A DNA stretch of 64,000 nt from Owenia fusiformis (taxonomy: Eukaryota > Annelida > Polychaeta > Sabellida > Oweniidae): positions 35,891,759 to 35,955,758 of the forward strand of contig CAIIXF020000009.1 of assembly GCA_903813345.2 (NCBI GenBank). The letters run 5' to 3'. The position numbers and the translations under genes are program-made. The notes under the pieces were generated by a model. That model saw only the letters and a program-made list of their open reading frames with translations. It searched no databases and was not told where the DNA came from. Shown in pieces: positions 62,661 to 64,000 of the stretch (position 1 is the stretch's first letter; the number at the start of each line of letters is the position of its first letter).

Positions 62661-64000
62661 TTTAACATGAAAAAGAATAATCAAAATATGTCATCGAGTG
62701 GAGGGGGGTATACTTTGTAAGACATACTGTATGTAATTGAATTGCCGGGAACGAGAAGAAGGAGAATGGGTTCACTTCCCTCCAAAGGTTTGGCAACCTT
62801 AGGTCCCTCATTTAATTGTTTGAGTTTTCATTAACTGTACTTGCAATGAAAAAGGTAGAAGTAAATTGAATTAAATTCCTATTCCTCAATTACAATAGGC
62901 TGAAAATTGATTCATTTGATGAATTTTTGAAAATCGTTATTTCCATGTAGACTAACGCAAAATGGGTTCGGGGCAAATCAGTATTCAGAATATCTATTGT
63001 TGGATTGTCTACTTTACTTTATGTACATTAGTTTACAGAGCTTCAGGGTTATTTTTGAAAATCATTTTTCGCCTCCTGGGTTATATCAATGTGGGAGGTT
63101 CCTTGTGGCAAACTTACCATTTCCTATTTTACTGTATACGGGAATGTCGATCTTCAAAAATTCATCGGATATGTCATTTCCGACCTATTGTAGTCTTTCA
63201 AAAATTGAGAAAAATTAGAGGCATTTAAAATTCAAATACAAATTAAAACGCTTTAACACATGATCGGATAGGGGTTAGAATTGGCATACTCGTGGAGGGG
63301 AGTGTAGATCGGATGATGAGTGTTTGCATGTTATTTTCGTACATATTTTCTGCAATTCTGGCATGTGTCTCTCGTACTGTTGTAATTTGTATTTTAAAAT
63401 TAATCTTGGGAACATTTTTGTCTCTGTAGCATAATTTTGATTTTTGTGATAAGACCTGTTCTCCTGTGTATATGGCCGAGGCTCATATCGTCGAATACAC
63501 CCCGCAGGGCTAGGCGCACGTTTTCTGTACCCCGAACGACTCTATTTATTTTTTTTATTCCACCTTTTACTTAAGTTTATATTCAAACTGTTTGTAGACA
63601 CCAAAGGAGGAGCATTTTACGTTTACGCATTAAAGGGTGACGCATATCGTTTAGCAAATCGAACGCTCGTTTCTGGTGTTGCTCACCGTTTAGTATAAAA
63701 GGCCCGATCCCGGAATAATACTCAAGGGTTCACAGGTTCGAGGTCGTTGTGTCAACACCTCTAACTGTTATATAGCATAAGTATATTATAGATCGTCACA
63801 CATTTATAAAAGGGTGATTTTTATTTTGACAAATCAATTCCACATTTATGGGTGAAGTTTCAGGATCTTCTCTTTGTGTACAATAAGGAAAAATTGGCAT
63901 CTAAATTTCCCCATAACGTAATAGCACACAGCTTGGCATATGAAATATCCTACAAATGAAACAAAGCAAGACAAACCGGTTTCTAATACAAGGATTTATA
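62661..64000. other. Spacer to window end
   Basis: No gene, RNA or repeat family recognised. Two overlapping plus-strand frames at 62.96-63.23 kb are short and lack support. Confidence 0.45.

Overview
The window is nuclear DNA from an animal. Genes are split by GT-AG introns, the three recognisable proteins are metazoan orthologues with conserved exon phases, and the AT-rich spacer is full of small inverted-repeat transposons, a LINE fragment, minisatellites and a long satellite. Repeat families with ends such as CAGGCCCGTAGCC and the general style suggest a marine invertebrate; I cannot name the species or phylum from sequence alone.

Layout. Positions 1-26.6 kb are gene-poor and transposon-rich. 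They hold several foldback (long inverted-repeat) elements, a decayed PIF/Harbinger transposase (8.9-9.4 kb), one probable partial gene on the minus strand (12.4-12.7 kb), a possible further minus-strand exon (20.1 kb), and a 3.86-kb element with very long inverted ends (22.7-26.6 kb) that contains a LINE reverse-transcriptase relic and a nested MITE. Positions 26.8-51.2 kb are the gene cluster: PTCD1 (+, ten coding exons, with a tRNA-Cys gene and a tRNA relic in its third intron), TVP23 (-, six coding exons plus an alternative one) and adenosine kinase ADK (+, ten coding exons). PTCD1 and TVP23 are tail to tail; TVP23 and ADK are head to head with about 180 bp between start codons, probably sharing a bidirectional promoter with a CCAAT box. 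Positions 51.2-64 kb contain the ADK 3' region, a 3.3-kb satellite of 62-bp units with higher-order repeats, a diverged tail of the same array, and a nearly perfect 996-bp palindromic element with a 5-bp target duplication.

Function. PTCD1 is a mitochondrial pentatricopeptide protein linked to mitochondrial RNA, TVP23 a Golgi four-helix membrane protein, and ADK the cytosolic/nuclear enzyme that salvages adenosine to AMP. They are unrelated housekeeping genes; nothing shows joint action beyond the shared TVP23/ADK promoter.

Most novel content is in the repeats. Several insertions can be dated relative to each other because the empty target site is preserved in a paralogous copy or in the opposite arm of the host element. 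No retrovirus-like, LTR or Polinton element was recognised.
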